Source: G963556115 sp963675945 (GTDB lineage Bacteria > Planctomycetota > SZUA-567). From it: 64,000 bases of DNA. A program made the translations under genes and the position numbers. The notes beneath the pieces were generated by a model. It was not told the DNA's origin and did not search any database. It was given only the letters and a program-made list of their open reading frames with translations. The first letter of the stretch is position 1; every line of letters starts with the position of its first letter. The stretch covers positions 930,001 through 994,000 of the forward strand of contig OY780932.1 in NCBI GenBank assembly GCA_963675945.1, read 5' to 3'. Shown here piece after piece: positions 1 to 11,400 of the stretch.

Positions 1-173
1 ATCTGCTTGGCTGCAGTCGGATGAATTGGACGAATCTTGCGTAGACGACGACGACGTTTTGGACTCTTAATTACCCGACGGTGCACACTACCACATGACT
101 TACTTACAACCTTGCCATTCTTCGTAACACGCACGCGACTGATCAAGCCTTTACTAGGTTTTTGTTTTGGCAT
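1..173 (-). CDS. rpmI: 50S ribosomal protein bL35 (partial, C-terminus beyond window)
   Basis: The first 57 residues of ribosomal protein bL35, a small basic protein of the large subunit, are visible; the C-terminus runs off the window. The protein starts MPKQKPSKG and carries the basic stretch SPKRRRRLRK typical of the L35 core. The ATG at 171-173 follows an AGGAG motif by about 7 bases. It lies downstream of infC on the same strand, as in the conserved thrS-infC-rpmI-rplT cluster, which supports the call although the N-terminal half is more divergent than usual. rplT would be expected just outside the window. Confidence 0.85.
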   Translation of the reverse strand, partial: MPKQKPSKGLISRVRVTKNGKVVSKSCGSVHRRVIKSPKRRRRLRKIRPIHPTAAKQ

Positions 174-389
174 ATTATTTCTCCTATATTACTAGATGAT
201 AAAATTATGTAAGCGCTTTACTTCCAGGAAATTATAATATTATCCCGGTATCTCGGCTAAAGCTGCGGCAGCAACAAGCCGCCGCCAAAATCGAATTCAT
301 TACTTATATTAAATGATAATAAGGCTCAATGGTCTTTCACTTAGCAGCAAGACCACCAATCATACTCTAAATTCTCTTATGGAATATCG

Positions 390-989
390 TTACTCGCTAT
401 CTTCTTCCAGCTTTTTGGCTTTTCTGGCTTCCTCGTCCTTACGCTGCTTGACAATCTTCAAAACATTAGCCACCGGCGCCAGGGTCATAGTCATTCTTCT
501 GCCCTCTTTCCGTGGAGTCGCCACTACGGTAGCCACATCTTCAAGCGGTTTGGCAAATTTCTCCAGCAAAATATCGCGCCCTAATTCTGGATGATCATTC
601 TCACGAGCTCTAAACATCAGAGTTATCAAAACCCTATGCTCAGCCTCAATAAACTTTCGAGCAGCCTTGAGCTTGATCTCGATATCATGCCCATCAATCC
701 TGAAGCTCTTGATACGAATCTGCTTGAGCTCATGCGCTTGTGATTTCTTCTGGTTATCATGTTCTTTTTTCTTCTGCTGATATAGAAACTTACCATAATC
801 CATCACCCGACAGACAGGAGGGTTTGCATTGGGTGAGATCTCACAGAGATCAAGATCTGATGAAGCCGCAATATCCAATGCTTTAGCCAACGGCACAACA
901 CCTACCATCTCACCATCTTCATCGATAAGTCTAACTTCTTCAACACCCTTGATTGCATCATTAAGACGCATTGCCTTTTTCTTGCTAAT
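390..989 (-). CDS. infC: Translation initiation factor IF-3, AUU start
   Basis: IF-3 binds the 30S subunit, checks the initiator tRNA-start codon pairing and blocks premature 50S joining. The 199-residue protein has the N-terminal domain (AMRLNDAIKG, then DLCEISPNANPPVCRVMDYGK), a lysine-rich linker and the C-terminal domain (IRIKSFRIDGHDIEIKL). The first ATG would give 193 residues, but an AUU codon six codons upstream extends the protein to ISKKKAMRLND and sits 7 bases after a perfect GGAGG, whereas the ATG has no ribosome binding site. AUU initiation of infC is the well-known autoregulatory arrangement in which IF-3 discriminates against its own start codon. It sits between thrS and rpmI. 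Confidence 0.95.
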   Translation of the reverse strand: MSKKKAMRLNDAIKGVEEVRLIDEDGEMVGVVPLAKALDIAASSDLDLCEISPNANPPVCRVMDYGKFLYQQKKKEHDNQKKSQAHELKQIRIKSFRIDGHDIEIKLKAARKFIEAEHRVLITLMFRARENDHPELGRDILLEKFAKPLEDVATVVATPRKEGRRMTMTLAPVANVLKIVKQRKDEEARKAKKLEEDSE

Positions 990-1068
990 ATTGAATCCTC
1001 CGCAATAATTTAAGTCTCAAGTATTTTCCTTATACCACATCTACAGCCAACAACTATTATTTATAATA

Positions 1069-2988
1069 CTATTCAGCTTCTGGCGGCAAAGCCTTGGTCA
1101 CAATCTCCTCTACCAGCTTAGCAGCAAATTCATCCAAACTCATTGCTCCCAGATCGCCCACTTTGCGCCGCCGTACTGAAACACTTCCAGCCTCAGCCTC
1201 ATTCGCCCCAACAATCGCCAGATACTGTACTTTAGCCAATTCACCTTCGCGAATCTTGGCACCGATCTTACTGCTTCTAGTATCGGCTTTAGCCCTGATG
1301 CCACGCTTTTTAAGCTTGGCAACCACCTCCCTGGCATAGTCATTATACGCATCGACTACGCTGAGTACCCGTACCTGCTCCGGAGCAAGCCAGAGCGGAA
1401 AATCGCCAGCATAATGTTCAGTAAGCACTCCGATAAATCTCTCCAGCGAGCCAGATATTGCCCGATGTATCATCACCGGACGCTTCTTACTGGAATCAGC
1501 GGCTACATAAGTAATATCAAACCTCTCAGGCAGCGAGAAATCCACCTGAATCGTACCCATCTGCCAACTTCGGCCGATCGCGTCCTTGAGGTGGAAATCA
1601 ATCTTCGGGCCATAAAAAGCCCCGTCACCGGGATTTAAGACAAAGTCAATACCCAGTTCCTTGAGCGCACCGGCCAGCGCAGTCTCAGCCTTCTCCCACA
1701 TCTCCGGCGAGCCGATAGACTTCTCCGGCTTGGTCGATAGTTCAATATGGTCAAAGTTGAGTCCGGTAGTTCTATATACTTCAAAGATCAGTTCGATACA
1801 GCTCTTAATCTCATCCTGAAGCTGCTCGGGTGTACAGAAGACATGCGCATCATCCTGGGTAAAACCGCGTACCCGTACCAGACCATGAATCTCGCCACTA
1901 CCCTCATACCGGTGTACATGCCCAAACTCAGCCCAACGTAGCGGCAGATCGTTATGGCTATACAACTCTGACTTATAGAGGATCAAAGCCCCAGGGCAGT
2001 TCATCGGCTTCACCGCATACTCACGCCCGTCTTTTTCACAGGTATAATTCTTATCCGCATAATTCTGCCAGTGACCAGAGATCTCCCAGAGTTCACGATT
2101 CATAATCTGCGGAGTTCTGAACTCTTCAAAACCGTTCTCTTCACCGATACTGCGCAGGTAGTTTTCTAATTCACGATAGAGAATCACCCCATTTGTGCGC
2201 CAAAACGCCATTCCCTGCGCCTCTTTTGGATGAAATTCAAACAGCCCCATCTGCTTACCAATCACCCGGTGATCGCGTTTCTTAGCCTCTTCAATCCGGT
2301 GCAGATGCTCCGCCAGCTCTTCTTTAGTTGCAAAGGTTGTACCGTATACCCGGGTCAACTGCTGTTTACTGGAGTCTCCATGCCAGTACGCCCCGGCAAT
2401 ACTCATCAGCTTAAAATTACCGATCTTACCCGCCGACGGCACATGCGGCCCCAGACAGAGATCTTCAAATTCACCTTGTGAATAGAAAGAGATAGTATCG
2501 CCTTTGGCGGCAGCGATATTGTCCAATTTATATTCATCAGCAGCGTACTTTGCCTCAGCCTCTTCACGGCTTAATTCATGCCGCTCAAATCTGGCATTCT
2601 TCTTGACAATCCGCTTCATCTCCTTCTCGATCGCCTTGAGGTCGTCGGCCGATATCGGCTCTGGAGAATCAACATCATAATAAAAACCATCGTCGATAGC
2701 CGGACCGTAAGCGAACTTTGTCCCGGGGTAAACCCTGGCTATCGCCTCTGCCATCACATGCGCAGCAGAGTGGCGCATAAGCTTGAGTCCAGCCGCATCC
2801 TCCGGGGTTACCAGCGAAACCTCACTATCGCTAGCGACTACATATGTCGTGTCTACCAATACTCCGTTTACCATACCAGCCAGAGTCGCCTTAGCCAGAC
2901 CCGAACCGATACTCTTGGCGATATCCATTACCGATACCGCACTCTCGAATTCCTTCTTACTTCCATCAGGCAGAGTTATAGTAACCAT
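1069..2988 (-). CDS. thrS: Threonyl-tRNA synthetase
   Basis: Class II synthetase that charges tRNA-Thr in the cytoplasm, 639 residues, the normal length. In order: TGS domain (from MVTITLPDGSK), editing domain with the HSAAHVMAEA metal/catalytic motif and later SIAGAYWHGD, catalytic core with motif 2 around HRYEGSGEIHG and RGFTQDDAHVF, motif 3 around MIHRAISGSLERF, and a C-terminal anticodon-binding domain (from APEQVRVLSV). The zinc ligands are expected at Cys of MNCPG, His of DDAHVF and His of MIHRAI, all present. The open frame continues 55 codons upstream, but that part is hydrophobic and unlike ThrRS, so the ATG at 2986-2988 is chosen; its ribosome binding site (AGAAAG) is weak. infC starts 79 bases downstream. 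Confidence 0.96.
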   Translation of the reverse strand: MVTITLPDGSKKEFESAVSVMDIAKSIGSGLAKATLAGMVNGVLVDTTYVVASDSEVSLVTPEDAAGLKLMRHSAAHVMAEAIARVYPGTKFAYGPAIDDGFYYDVDSPEPISADDLKAIEKEMKRIVKKNARFERHELSREEAEAKYAADEYKLDNIAAAKGDTISFYSQGEFEDLCLGPHVPSAGKIGNFKLMSIAGAYWHGDSSKQQLTRVYGTTFATKEELAEHLHRIEEAKKRDHRVIGKQMGLFEFHPKEAQGMAFWRTNGVILYRELENYLRSIGEENGFEEFRTPQIMNRELWEISGHWQNYADKNYTCEKDGREYAVKPMNCPGALILYKSELYSHNDLPLRWAEFGHVHRYEGSGEIHGLVRVRGFTQDDAHVFCTPEQLQDEIKSCIELIFEVYRTTGLNFDHIELSTKPEKSIGSPEMWEKAETALAGALKELGIDFVLNPGDGAFYGPKIDFHLKDAIGRSWQMGTIQVDFSLPERFDITYVAADSSKKRPVMIHRAISGSLERFIGVLTEHYAGDFPLWLAPEQVRVLSVVDAYNDYAREVVAKLKKRGIRAKADTRSSKIGAKIREGELAKVQYLAIVGANEAEAGSVSVRRRKVGDLGAMSLDEFAAKLVEEIVTKALPPEAE

Positions 2989-3522
2989 AGTAGTCTTTCT
3001 AGTCGGATAGCCGACAGACAAAACAACCCAAAAGACCAGGCAGAACCACATCAAAGCGCGGAGCATAACCAAAGTCAACAAATATTTTAAGAGGATTTTG
3101 CGCAAAGACGCAACCGAAGAAATGAAGCAAACAAACCATGCTTGAGTCGACAAGCATAGTATTTCTGCAATCTTGAGTTGAATTTTTGCGCCCTTTTCTC
3201 TCTAGCAAGACAGACAAGCAGTCAGCCTTACTATTTAACTGGCGATACTTGACCGCCATTGTTCCAAATCCAAAATACTATAGGATTCTCTATACATCCC
3301 TATGCAGGAAGGACGCTCCCTCATAAGGTCAGAGCCCGGCCTCTATTATCCCGGCAATAATCTTCCCGAGACCTAGTCCGCGCTGGTAATACCATTTTTT
3401 CTACTCTGCAGATATTCCGGCCATATTCCCGACAACCTGCTCAATCTGCTGCTATTCCGCCGTCAACCGCCTAGCATATTCACTTCTGGCGCGGAACAAG
3501 CAACCCCGGTACGGATAATAGT
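2989..3522. other. Intergenic region / possible thrS leader, no gene recognised
   Basis: About 530 bases lie between tRNA-Val and thrS, both on the minus strand. The part at 3290-3520 is fairly G+C-rich compared with other intergenic stretches and can fold locally, so a structured thrS leader or small RNA is possible. I looked for T-box, SRP RNA, RNase P and tmRNA signature motifs and saw none. An 86-codon open frame here overlaps the thrS start and looks unrelated to any family. Confidence 0.3.
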
Positions 3523-3599
3523 TGGTGGGCGATACTGGACTCGAACCAGTGACCCCCAGCTTGTCGAGCTGGTGCTCTAGCCAACTGAGCTAATCGCCC
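3523..3599 (-). tRNA. tRNA-Val (anticodon GAC), CCA encoded
   Basis: A complete cloverleaf reads on the minus strand: acceptor GGGCGAT/ATCGCCC, D-stem GCTC/GAGC, anticodon stem CCAGC/GCTGG with loop TCGACAA, five-base variable loop, T-stem ACTGG/CCAGT with loop TTCGAGT, discriminator A and encoded CCA. Total 77 bases. The anticodon is GAC (Val). Position 33, nearly always U, is C here. Confidence 0.93.
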
Positions 3600-3775
3600 T
3601 TCTCAGGGTAAACATCAACCCTTATAACTCTCTACAGAATTATAAGTTCCTAAACTATACGCATTCCTCCCCCAAAGTCAACCGTAAATCCATCAATTTT
3701 TTCCGAATTCTCAATACCTCCGGCTAATCCTCAGGTTAAGTTAATAATCTCCACTATAGTTTTACTTATCTAGTC

Positions 3776-4723
3776 TCACACATAACTACGCAGCATCAAC
3801 TCAGCCGGGAGCGCATTTATATAATACTGATCCGCCAGATACTCCTTATTATATTTACGGATATAATGCGCGAGCATAGTCACCGGTACAATCAACGGGA
3901 TCAACTCCATATAATACTTCTCGATAATCTCCAGCATCTCCCCCTTCTCTGCTGCAGTCAGCTCATGCTTGAAATACCCTAGAATGTGCTCAAGCACATT
4001 CCGCTGCTTCTTGTTGCTCGTCTGCTCACGCATCACCCCGGTAAGCAGGTACAGATACTCCTGAGCAACTTCAGCCAGATTCTCCTGCGACGCTCCTGCC
4101 ACCAGCCGCCCCATACCTTTGAGCCCCTCCGGTGCATGACTCATCAATATATACTTATGCTGCTGGTGAAATTTCTGTAGTCCCGCTAGCGTCATGCCCC
4201 CGGCACACAGACGCTGCCAACGCCAGTAGACAAATACATGCTCTAGAAAATTCTCGCGCAAGCCGACATCATGAAGCCGCCCTTCATCAATCACCGGGAT
4301 GAGTGGATACTCCTGCATAAAGCGCGCGGCAAAGAGTCCACTCCCCGTCCCCACTACCCCACCCTCGGCGCTGTAGATCTTGACCCCCTTCATCCCCGAG
4401 CTCGGAGACTTTGACTTGAAGATGTAGCCGCAGAGTTCCTCCCCGGCGATACGCGGTATTGTCTTATCTATCCAAGCTGTGAGCACCCCGGTCTTGTCCT
4501 CACCGGTATTGACCGTCAGTAATTTATGCTTAGCAACTGTACCGACCAGGCGCATCGCCGGACGCGGAGTACTGAGTCCTGACTCCGCCTCCGGGCAGTA
4601 CCCGACCCACTCAAAGAATCTTCCCAGCGTCCCGGTAATATAGCGGTCGTGCTTATGCTGCCCGTCATACCGCACCTTCTCCCCCAGCAGACATCGGCTC
4701 ACCCCTACCTTGATCTTCTCCAT
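3776..4723 (-). CDS. DUF523 and DUF1722 domain protein (YbgA-like)
   Basis: A 315-residue cytoplasmic protein of two joined domains. Residues 1 to about 150 match DUF523 (VGVSRCLLGEKVRYDG near the N-terminus, then ESGLSTPRPAMRL and FKSKSPSSGMKGVKIY); the rest matches DUF1722/YbgA (HQQHKYILMSHAPEGLKGMGR, later YFKHELTAAEK). The molecular role is not settled; DUF523 has conserved cysteines and an SPSC-like motif, and the family has been linked to DNA repair or sulfur chemistry only indirectly. The ATG at 4721-4723 follows GAGG by 7 bases and begins with the family N-terminus, so the 24 upstream codons are excluded. Confidence 0.88.
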   Translation of the reverse strand: MEKIKVGVSRCLLGEKVRYDGQHKHDRYITGTLGRFFEWVGYCPEAESGLSTPRPAMRLVGTVAKHKLLTVNTGEDKTGVLTAWIDKTIPRIAGEELCGYIFKSKSPSSGMKGVKIYSAEGGVVGTGSGLFAARFMQEYPLIPVIDEGRLHDVGLRENFLEHVFVYWRWQRLCAGGMTLAGLQKFHQQHKYILMSHAPEGLKGMGRLVAGASQENLAEVAQEYLYLLTGVMREQTSNKKQRNVLEHILGYFKHELTAAEKGEMLEIIEKYYMELIPLIVPVTMLAHYIRKYNKEYLADQYYINALPAELMLRSYV

Positions 4724-4782
4724 GATATATACCTCATAATATAATTGACAACACGTAAAACTTTTGCGGAATATGAATAAAC

Positions 4783-4807
4783 CAGCCAGCAACAATGTTG
4801 CTGGCTG
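4783..4807 (-). terminator. Hairpin terminator after the 4851-5270 gene
   Basis: An 11-bp perfect stem (CAGCCAGCAAC / GTTGCTGGCTG) with a 3-base loop lies 43 bases past the stop of the minus-strand gene. The following minus-strand sequence is only moderately U-rich (starts GTTTATTCAT). Confidence 0.6.
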
Positions 4808-4850
4808 TATATGCCTTATAAAATTCTTACTTCAAAACCACAAAACCCAC

Positions 4851-5270
4851 CTATTCCTTAACCTCAACTGCCAGAATCTGCGAATTTCTAAACTTCCACT
4901 CACCATCACTGCCCTTCTTGAAGATCTGAAGTGCATCGACTTCAACTGCCTTAGCATCTGTATTTGAGGCAGGTGGAATATTCTCCTGTACTACGCGAAG
5001 TACAATATAATCTCCTGTCTTACCGACAAGTTTAGCCGAAGTAATCTTGTACTCCAGACCACTGTTCAGCATCGACTCAGCCACACCCTTGAGCTGCATT
5101 TTATAATCAGGAGAAGTCTCATCGAGCAGACTCATAACCTTGCCGAGGTTCTTCTCGGTAGTCGCAGTAAGGTAATCCTTGTAAACCTTGAGCGCATCTG
5201 TAGAATCATCGGCAAATACCGGAGCAGCAAAAGCAATTACACAGACAATCATCAACGCAATCTTCTTCAT
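4851..5270 (-). CDS. Small secreted protein, NTF2-like/DUF4878-type fold suspected
   Basis: 139 residues with a clear signal peptide (MKKIALMIVCVIAFAAPVFA, cleavage before DDST), so probably periplasmic. The mature part has the layout of small NTF2-like or DUF4878 domains: a helix (DALKVYKDYLTATTEKN), a second helix, then alternating beta strands (YKITSAKLVGKTGDYIVLRVV, then WKFRNSQILAVEV). No catalytic residues stand out. The ATG follows AAGGTG by 7 bases. It has its own terminator downstream and a terminator separates it from the autotransporter, so it is probably transcribed alone. Confidence 0.7.
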   Translation of the reverse strand: MKKIALMIVCVIAFAAPVFADDSTDALKVYKDYLTATTEKNLGKVMSLLDETSPDYKMQLKGVAESMLNSGLEYKITSAKLVGKTGDYIVLRVVQENIPPASNTDAKAVEVDALQIFKKGSDGEWKFRNSQILAVEVKE

Positions 5271-5311
5271 AATACATCACCTTCTATCAATATTCATTGA
5301 GTTAAAGAAAA

Positions 5312-5339
5312 CACAGGGTGAATACGATTCAACCCTGTG
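5312..5339 (-). terminator. Rho-independent terminator after the autotransporter gene
   Basis: Stem CACAGGGT/ACCCTGTG extended by GAAT/ATTC with one bulged A; on the minus strand it is followed by a U-rich run (TTTTCTTT). It sits about 130 bases past the autotransporter stop. Confidence 0.65.
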
Positions 5340-5397
5340 CGGGAAAATGGAAAAGAGAACTTACATTTTACAATTCTTCCTTCCAATTTTTTGTAAC

Positions 5398-5428
5398 AGT
5401 AGAGCAGCAAAAAGCTTACTGCTCTACT
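5398..5428. repeat. Inverted repeat (10-bp stem) downstream of the autotransporter
   Basis: Perfect 10-bp arms AGTAGAGCAG and CTGCTCTACT separated by 11 bases. No U-run follows on either strand, so it may be an RNA-stabilising 3' hairpin rather than a terminator. Confidence 0.5.
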
Positions 5429-5471
5429 AGTTTGATTCATATACTTCGCCATCACAACTATCAACCTACAC

Positions 5472-8400
5472 TTAGAAGCTTACCTTTACCCCTGCAGTGA
5501 AGCCGACATTGTAACCCTTATCCCAGATCTTCTGATCGTAACGTCCGAAGACAGATACATTGTCCTTGATAAGAGCGGTCAGACCCAGACCCCAGTATGC
5601 GCGGTTAGTTGCCATGCCGTTCATAGTTGTGCCGTAAGTCTGTGAACCGATTGACGCTGTAGTAGTTGTATTACGGGTACCACCAGTGTTCAGGTACTCA
5701 ACTTCCCAACCACCCCAAACCTCAGGCAGGAAGGCCAGATCGTCAGAAGTACGGATCAGCTTACCAAGTCTTACTCCCAGATCCTGCAAGAGGGAGTTAG
5801 AAGTGAAGCTGTTGTACTTGACATTAGCCGCACCAGCACCGGTCTCAGTGAATTCTGGATCATAGAACAGAGTGTAACCCAGGCTGTAGCTAGGAGTCAA
5901 CTGAATGTCTGCCGGCAGGTTGAAGGTGTAACCAACTGTACCAGAGATATTGAAGTCAACACCGGTTCTGTCGCCCTTAGCGGTAGCACCATTCCAGATA
6001 TTACGGTTAGACTCAAGAATATGCACACCCATGGTTGGTGAAAGATCAACAAAGAAGTTGTCCCAGTTGTACGATGCATAAGCACCGAAACGGAGAAGGT
6101 TATCTGTTGAATCACCACTGTTCCAGTTCACGTCGGTCTTGTTGTAGCTGTAACCGAAGAGCGCACCTACACGGAGTTCCTTAGCGAACGCGTAGTCCAG
6201 ACCAACCATAGTACCGATGTTCCAGAAGTCGTAACCGATCATAGTTCCGTCGGTTCCCTGTTCGCCGAAGCCGCCGAAGCCGTTAGCCCAGACCTGAACC
6301 TTCTTGTATACTGCGCAGTCAGAGCCAGAGGTGAAGCCTGCTTCGTATGCCTCAGCCAGAGTCTCAGCATCAGCCATGTCGCTCAGAGCCGCTGTTGCCC
6401 CGCCGGAGTTGAAGGATGAAGCCATACCTGCAGCTATGTTACCGGAACGGAAGCTGGTCATCTGGTTAGATACCGCTGTGGTAGAAGCAGAGATACCCAT
6501 CAACGCGTTCTGTGCAGTCTGAGTAGTAGCCTCTTCACCGATAGTCTCTTCAGCCGCACGAGCAAACTGTGGCGCAGCCAGCTGACTCATCTGTGTAACA
6601 TAAGCCTGTCCGGTTGCATCAAAGCTGGCTTCATTTGAAATCAAGTACTGAGCCGCTGTAGATGCCTCAGCTGTACCACCATTATCCTTAACCGCAGAGT
6701 TGATAGCAGAGGTATTAGTACCGACAACAATATCACTAACATCTGCACCCAAGACATATGTACGATATCTGTCAGTTGTACTCAAGGTATCTCCTGCTGT
6801 TGCACCTGTAAGATCAGTAGTAATAAAGACGTCATCATAAGTAGTACCAGATACACCATTTACGGCAAATACTTCATCATAGTTAGTACCAGTCTTAGTT
6901 GTTACATAACCGGTAGAAGTAATAGTTGCGTACTTGGTAGTATCATTCTCTACTCCGGCTGTACCAGCACTTGTACCCAGATCGAGAAGAAGCTTACCAC
7001 CTGTAGTAGTCATACTAGTAACTGTCGCAGTACCACCAGCAGTAATATAGAGCTCACCACCAGCTGCAGTAGTAACCATACCAGCGCTAAGCAGAGTACC
7101 GCCGTTGCCTACTGTAAATCTACCACTTGTTCCATCACCGATAGTAAAGGCGTTGGTCATTGAAAGAGTACCATTAATCGTAGCGTTTACAAAGTTATCA
7201 TCCACACCACCATTAGTAATTGTACCATACTTACCTGTATCCACCTGAATATTAGCGATATTTACATCACTTGCAGCAGCAGCGATAGTCAGAGTTGCAT
7301 CATCGACGTTTCCAGCACCGGCAAGTGTCAAAGTACCGATATTTACTACATCGGCAACCACACCTGTATCGGTAAGAGTCAATGCTGCGTCATTAGCGCC
7401 ATCACCTGTAAGAGTAACATTGGTAAGTGCAGTTGTAGTTGCCACAGTTGTATCAATGATACCAGTTACAGCTGTACTAGCATTTGTCGCATTAACATTA
7501 ACATTGGTAATGGTAACGTCACCTGTAGAACCATTATCGAATGTACCATCTGTACCACCTGCGAAGTTGAGTGTTGTAATAGTTGTCGCTACATCATTCT
7601 GTACATCAACCTTAGCCATACTACTTGCGGTATCGGTGATATTCAGAGTACCGATAGTAATAGTCTGCGATCCTGTACCGGTATTCTGCAGGTTCAAAGT
7701 TGCATTATCTGTGGCAGCAGTTGCAAAACTGGTAACATCCACTGTTCCCAAAGTTACTACAGCAGCATTAGCAGAGATATTGTCAAAGTTAAGAGTTGCT
7801 GCGAAGCCTGTAGCAGTTGTCTTAACCTCCAGCCAATTCAGATCATTGGCAGCTTGAGTACTTTGGTTGTCCACAGTTGCTGTATTATCTGCACCATTTG
7901 AAATTACAGTGAAGTGAGAATCACCAGCTGTATCTGAATCTGCAATATATGCGTTAGTACCGATAGTAACAGTTGAACCATTACCGATATTGAGCGTACT
8001 TGATGCTACCTTGAAAGCTCCACTGGTTATAGTAAGATTAGTTCCACCAGTAAGATCCATGTGACCCTCAATGCTAGCACCATCAGCTACAGTCAAGGTA
8101 TTACCACCGGCAAGTGTTGCATTCTGACCAGTACCTACACCCAAACCACCAACAGCTGTATTTGCCCCTAAGGTCAAAGTGGCAGTTTCATCTGCAGTAG
8201 TAGTACCAACTGCAATTGTACCCGCACCGAGGTCTGTAGCGCCTACTCCCAGAATCAAACCGCTGGATACATTCAATGTACTACCACTACTGATAGTAAC
8301 ACTATTTGCTGTCAGAGTAGTACCAGTACCATTCAAAGTTGAATCATCGGTTACATTAAGAGCTGCTGCACTATTAGCCCCTGTATTCTCCAGAGTAAGT

Positions 8401-11400
8401 ACTCCACCAGCCAATTGAACTGTTCCAGTTGCAGTAAAGTTATTTCCACCCATTTGGACATAGGTAGCACCATCATCTACAGCTAAAGTACTTCCAGCAG
8501 CAATTGTAGTGTTACCACTTGCACCAGTACTTACAAAGGTAGTATTCGCACCAGCAGTACCACTGACTGTAAGCGTTGCATTATTATTAACTGTCAATGC
8601 ATTAACCGCAGTATTTGTTGATACAGGTGTATCAGCATTAACGGTATCATCTGCCGCACCATTTATATCCAGCAACTTGTCGTTGGTCAACGCTGCACCA
8701 CCAGTAGTAGCCACAAATTTAACCTGTGATGAATTATAAATCAAAGTCGAACCAAGATCAAGTTCACCAGAAGCAACTACAACCTCACTTGCAACTGTTC
8801 CATTTGAATTTGATTTAAATATTGAATCATTTCCTGAAGTTGTCAGAGACGCAACATTGACTTCAAACTCACTGGCGGCGGTTGCTAATTGCAGATCAAC
8901 TGTAGAGCCGCTCATAGTCAACGCTCCAAGACTAATGTTAGCCCCAGCATCTGCATCCTTAAGAGTCAGAGTTGCGTTCTGTCCCAGTGTTGTACTTGTA
9001 GTAGCAGTAAATGTTGCCGCGCCTGTTGTATCAATTGTACCTGTCTTACCAGCTGCCAGGGTTACAGAACTTGCTGTAGTAGCCACATTCACATCGAGAG
9101 TCGCCTTATCAGCTCCAGTACCAGCCAGAGTCAACGCTCCGATAGTATTGGTTCCAGCCGATCCTACAACAATACTTGCCCCGCTTGACGATCCGGTAAT
9201 TGTAGTATCACCCAGAGCAACACCACCCGCACCAGCCAGAGTCAGATCATTGCCATCTGAAACAGAGGTCGAAGTAGCAGTAAATCCAGCTCCTGATGTC
9301 AGCGTAGTATCATTGCTGATAGTCATGCTGCCAGCAGTCACCGCACCTGTAGCTGTAATCAACGCCCCAGTATCAGCGGTAGTAGTGATATTACCCAGTG
9401 CCAGTGTACCGCCACCATTGGTTGCAGTCAATGTACCAGCACCCAGAGCCAGTGAAGTTGCACTCACTGCCCCGGTTCCTGAAGTTGCAATACCAGTATT
9501 GTTTCCACTTGTACTACTATCAGTAACCGCGCCCAGCGCCACATCACCAGCACCCGATGTAGTCAGGGTAAAGGTATCTGCAATATCAGTAGTTGTCGCA
9601 GTTACCGCACCACCAGCAGCCAGTTCAGAATTAGCACTGACTGTCAATGCACCAAGATTAACTCCATTGCTGCCTGCAGTCGTCACATTAGCGCCCATAT
9701 TTGTGTTCGCTGCAGTAATTGCTCCACTTGTAGAATCAAGGGTAGTTGCAGCGTCCACGTCTAAAAGATGAATATTCAATGTGTCACTGGCAGCTATAGT
9801 AGAAGCAATTCCAGTATTTTGAATAGTCAGATTAGCCGCATCGCCACCGCTCAAACTTACAGTCTGAACTCCACTCACTACAATTCCAGCACCGCTAGTA
9901 TCAGAATCTACAGCACCAAGAGCCACTGTACCGGTTCCAGATGTTGTCAAGGTCTTGTCTGTCAGATCAGTAGTTGTGGCAGTAACTCCAGCACCTGCAG
10001 CAATCTCTGAGTTAGCACTCACAACCAGGGTACCCAAGTTAACTGCACCTGTAACTGTAGTCAGGTTTGCACCCAGATCTGTGGCAGATGTTGCAAAGCC
10101 ACCATCTGAAGTCAGAGTCAGGGCATTATTAATATCCAGAGCAGTAGCAGTCACAGTACCAGCAGTTGTCAACGCATTGCTGGCAGCTCCCGCTGTAATA
10201 CTACCCAGCGCCAGAGTTCCCTGACCACTGTTAGTGGCGGTAAATAGACCTCCACCTAGAGTCAGAGTACCAGCACTTACTGCACCATCTCCAGAAGCTG
10301 TAACCCCTGTCGCAACACCCGCAGTAACATCACCCAGAGCTGCGGTCTGTCCAGAACTTGCACTCGCAGTCAGAGTACCATTATCTGCAATAGTAGTTGT
10401 AGTTGCAGTAACACTGTTACCGGTCAAGGTACCACCATTCGCAGCAACAGCCAGAGTGCCAATAGTATTGGTTCCAGTATTTGAAAATTCAAGAGTACCA
10501 GCATCCAGGTTCACTGTTCCTGTACTAGTAAAATCTGCAGCCGCACTAGCACCATCAAGCTGGGTGAACTTACCGCCGGTTGAAATTGTCAATGTATTAT
10601 TAGTAAGTGAAGAATTGCCCGATACCGCCGCAATTGTATTCGCTGCTGTCACAGTAAAGGTCTTTCCATCACCTTGACCATAATCAATTCCACTATAGGT
10701 ATGAGTAGTACCATCATTGATTGTTGTAGTATCAGTAACTACGCTCGAACCCGCAAGATCAATTATATCTGTTGAAGTGATAGCATCACCATTAGTGTCA
10801 ACCACCGCTACTTTATCACTATAGTAGTATAGCTTATTCGCACCAAAGCTTATAGTGGCATTACTAAGCACCAAATCATGTACCACATCTGTATCAGCAC
10901 CAGTAAGCAGACTTGAACCAACCAAGGTTAAACTTCCAGCTCCAATATACAGAGTATCTGCAGTACCATTGCTGTCATCCAGAGTCAAAGTACCATTACC
11001 CAGTGACAAGGTTCCAAGGTCAACATTCATCCCAGATAATGTAGAATCAGCAGAATCAGCAGACACAGTCAGAGCCGCGCCACCTGCCCAAGAATCTTTT
11101 GGCGCAAGGGCACCTGTTCCCACTGTTGTCGCTGTAACATCTACAGCTCCACCAGTAGTTACATCCAGAACCGCGCCTGTAGCCGTATTAGCAACATTGA
11201 GTACTGCAATTGTAGTAGTACCACTTGCAACATTCAGCGTACCTGCCAGGGCTACAGTCTCTAGAGCAGAAGCAGCTGATGAAGAATAAATCGCTCCGCT
11301 GTTTACCTGTAGATCCAACTCATCAGATCCAACTGCAGTCTGACCTGCGACCGTACCCGCAGCGATAATCAACTTATCGTTTGTTGCAGAACTTGTCTCA

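Noticed and set aside
2989..3522. T-box, SRP RNA, RNase P RNA or tmRNA ahead of thrS
   Set aside because: The region is G+C-rich in part and foldable, but the specific conserved motifs of these RNAs were not found.
8857..9771. 304-residue plus-strand open frame opposite the autotransporter passenger
   Set aside because: Antisense shadow of Thr/Ala-rich repeats; composition is Val/Pro/Ala-rich with no start signals.
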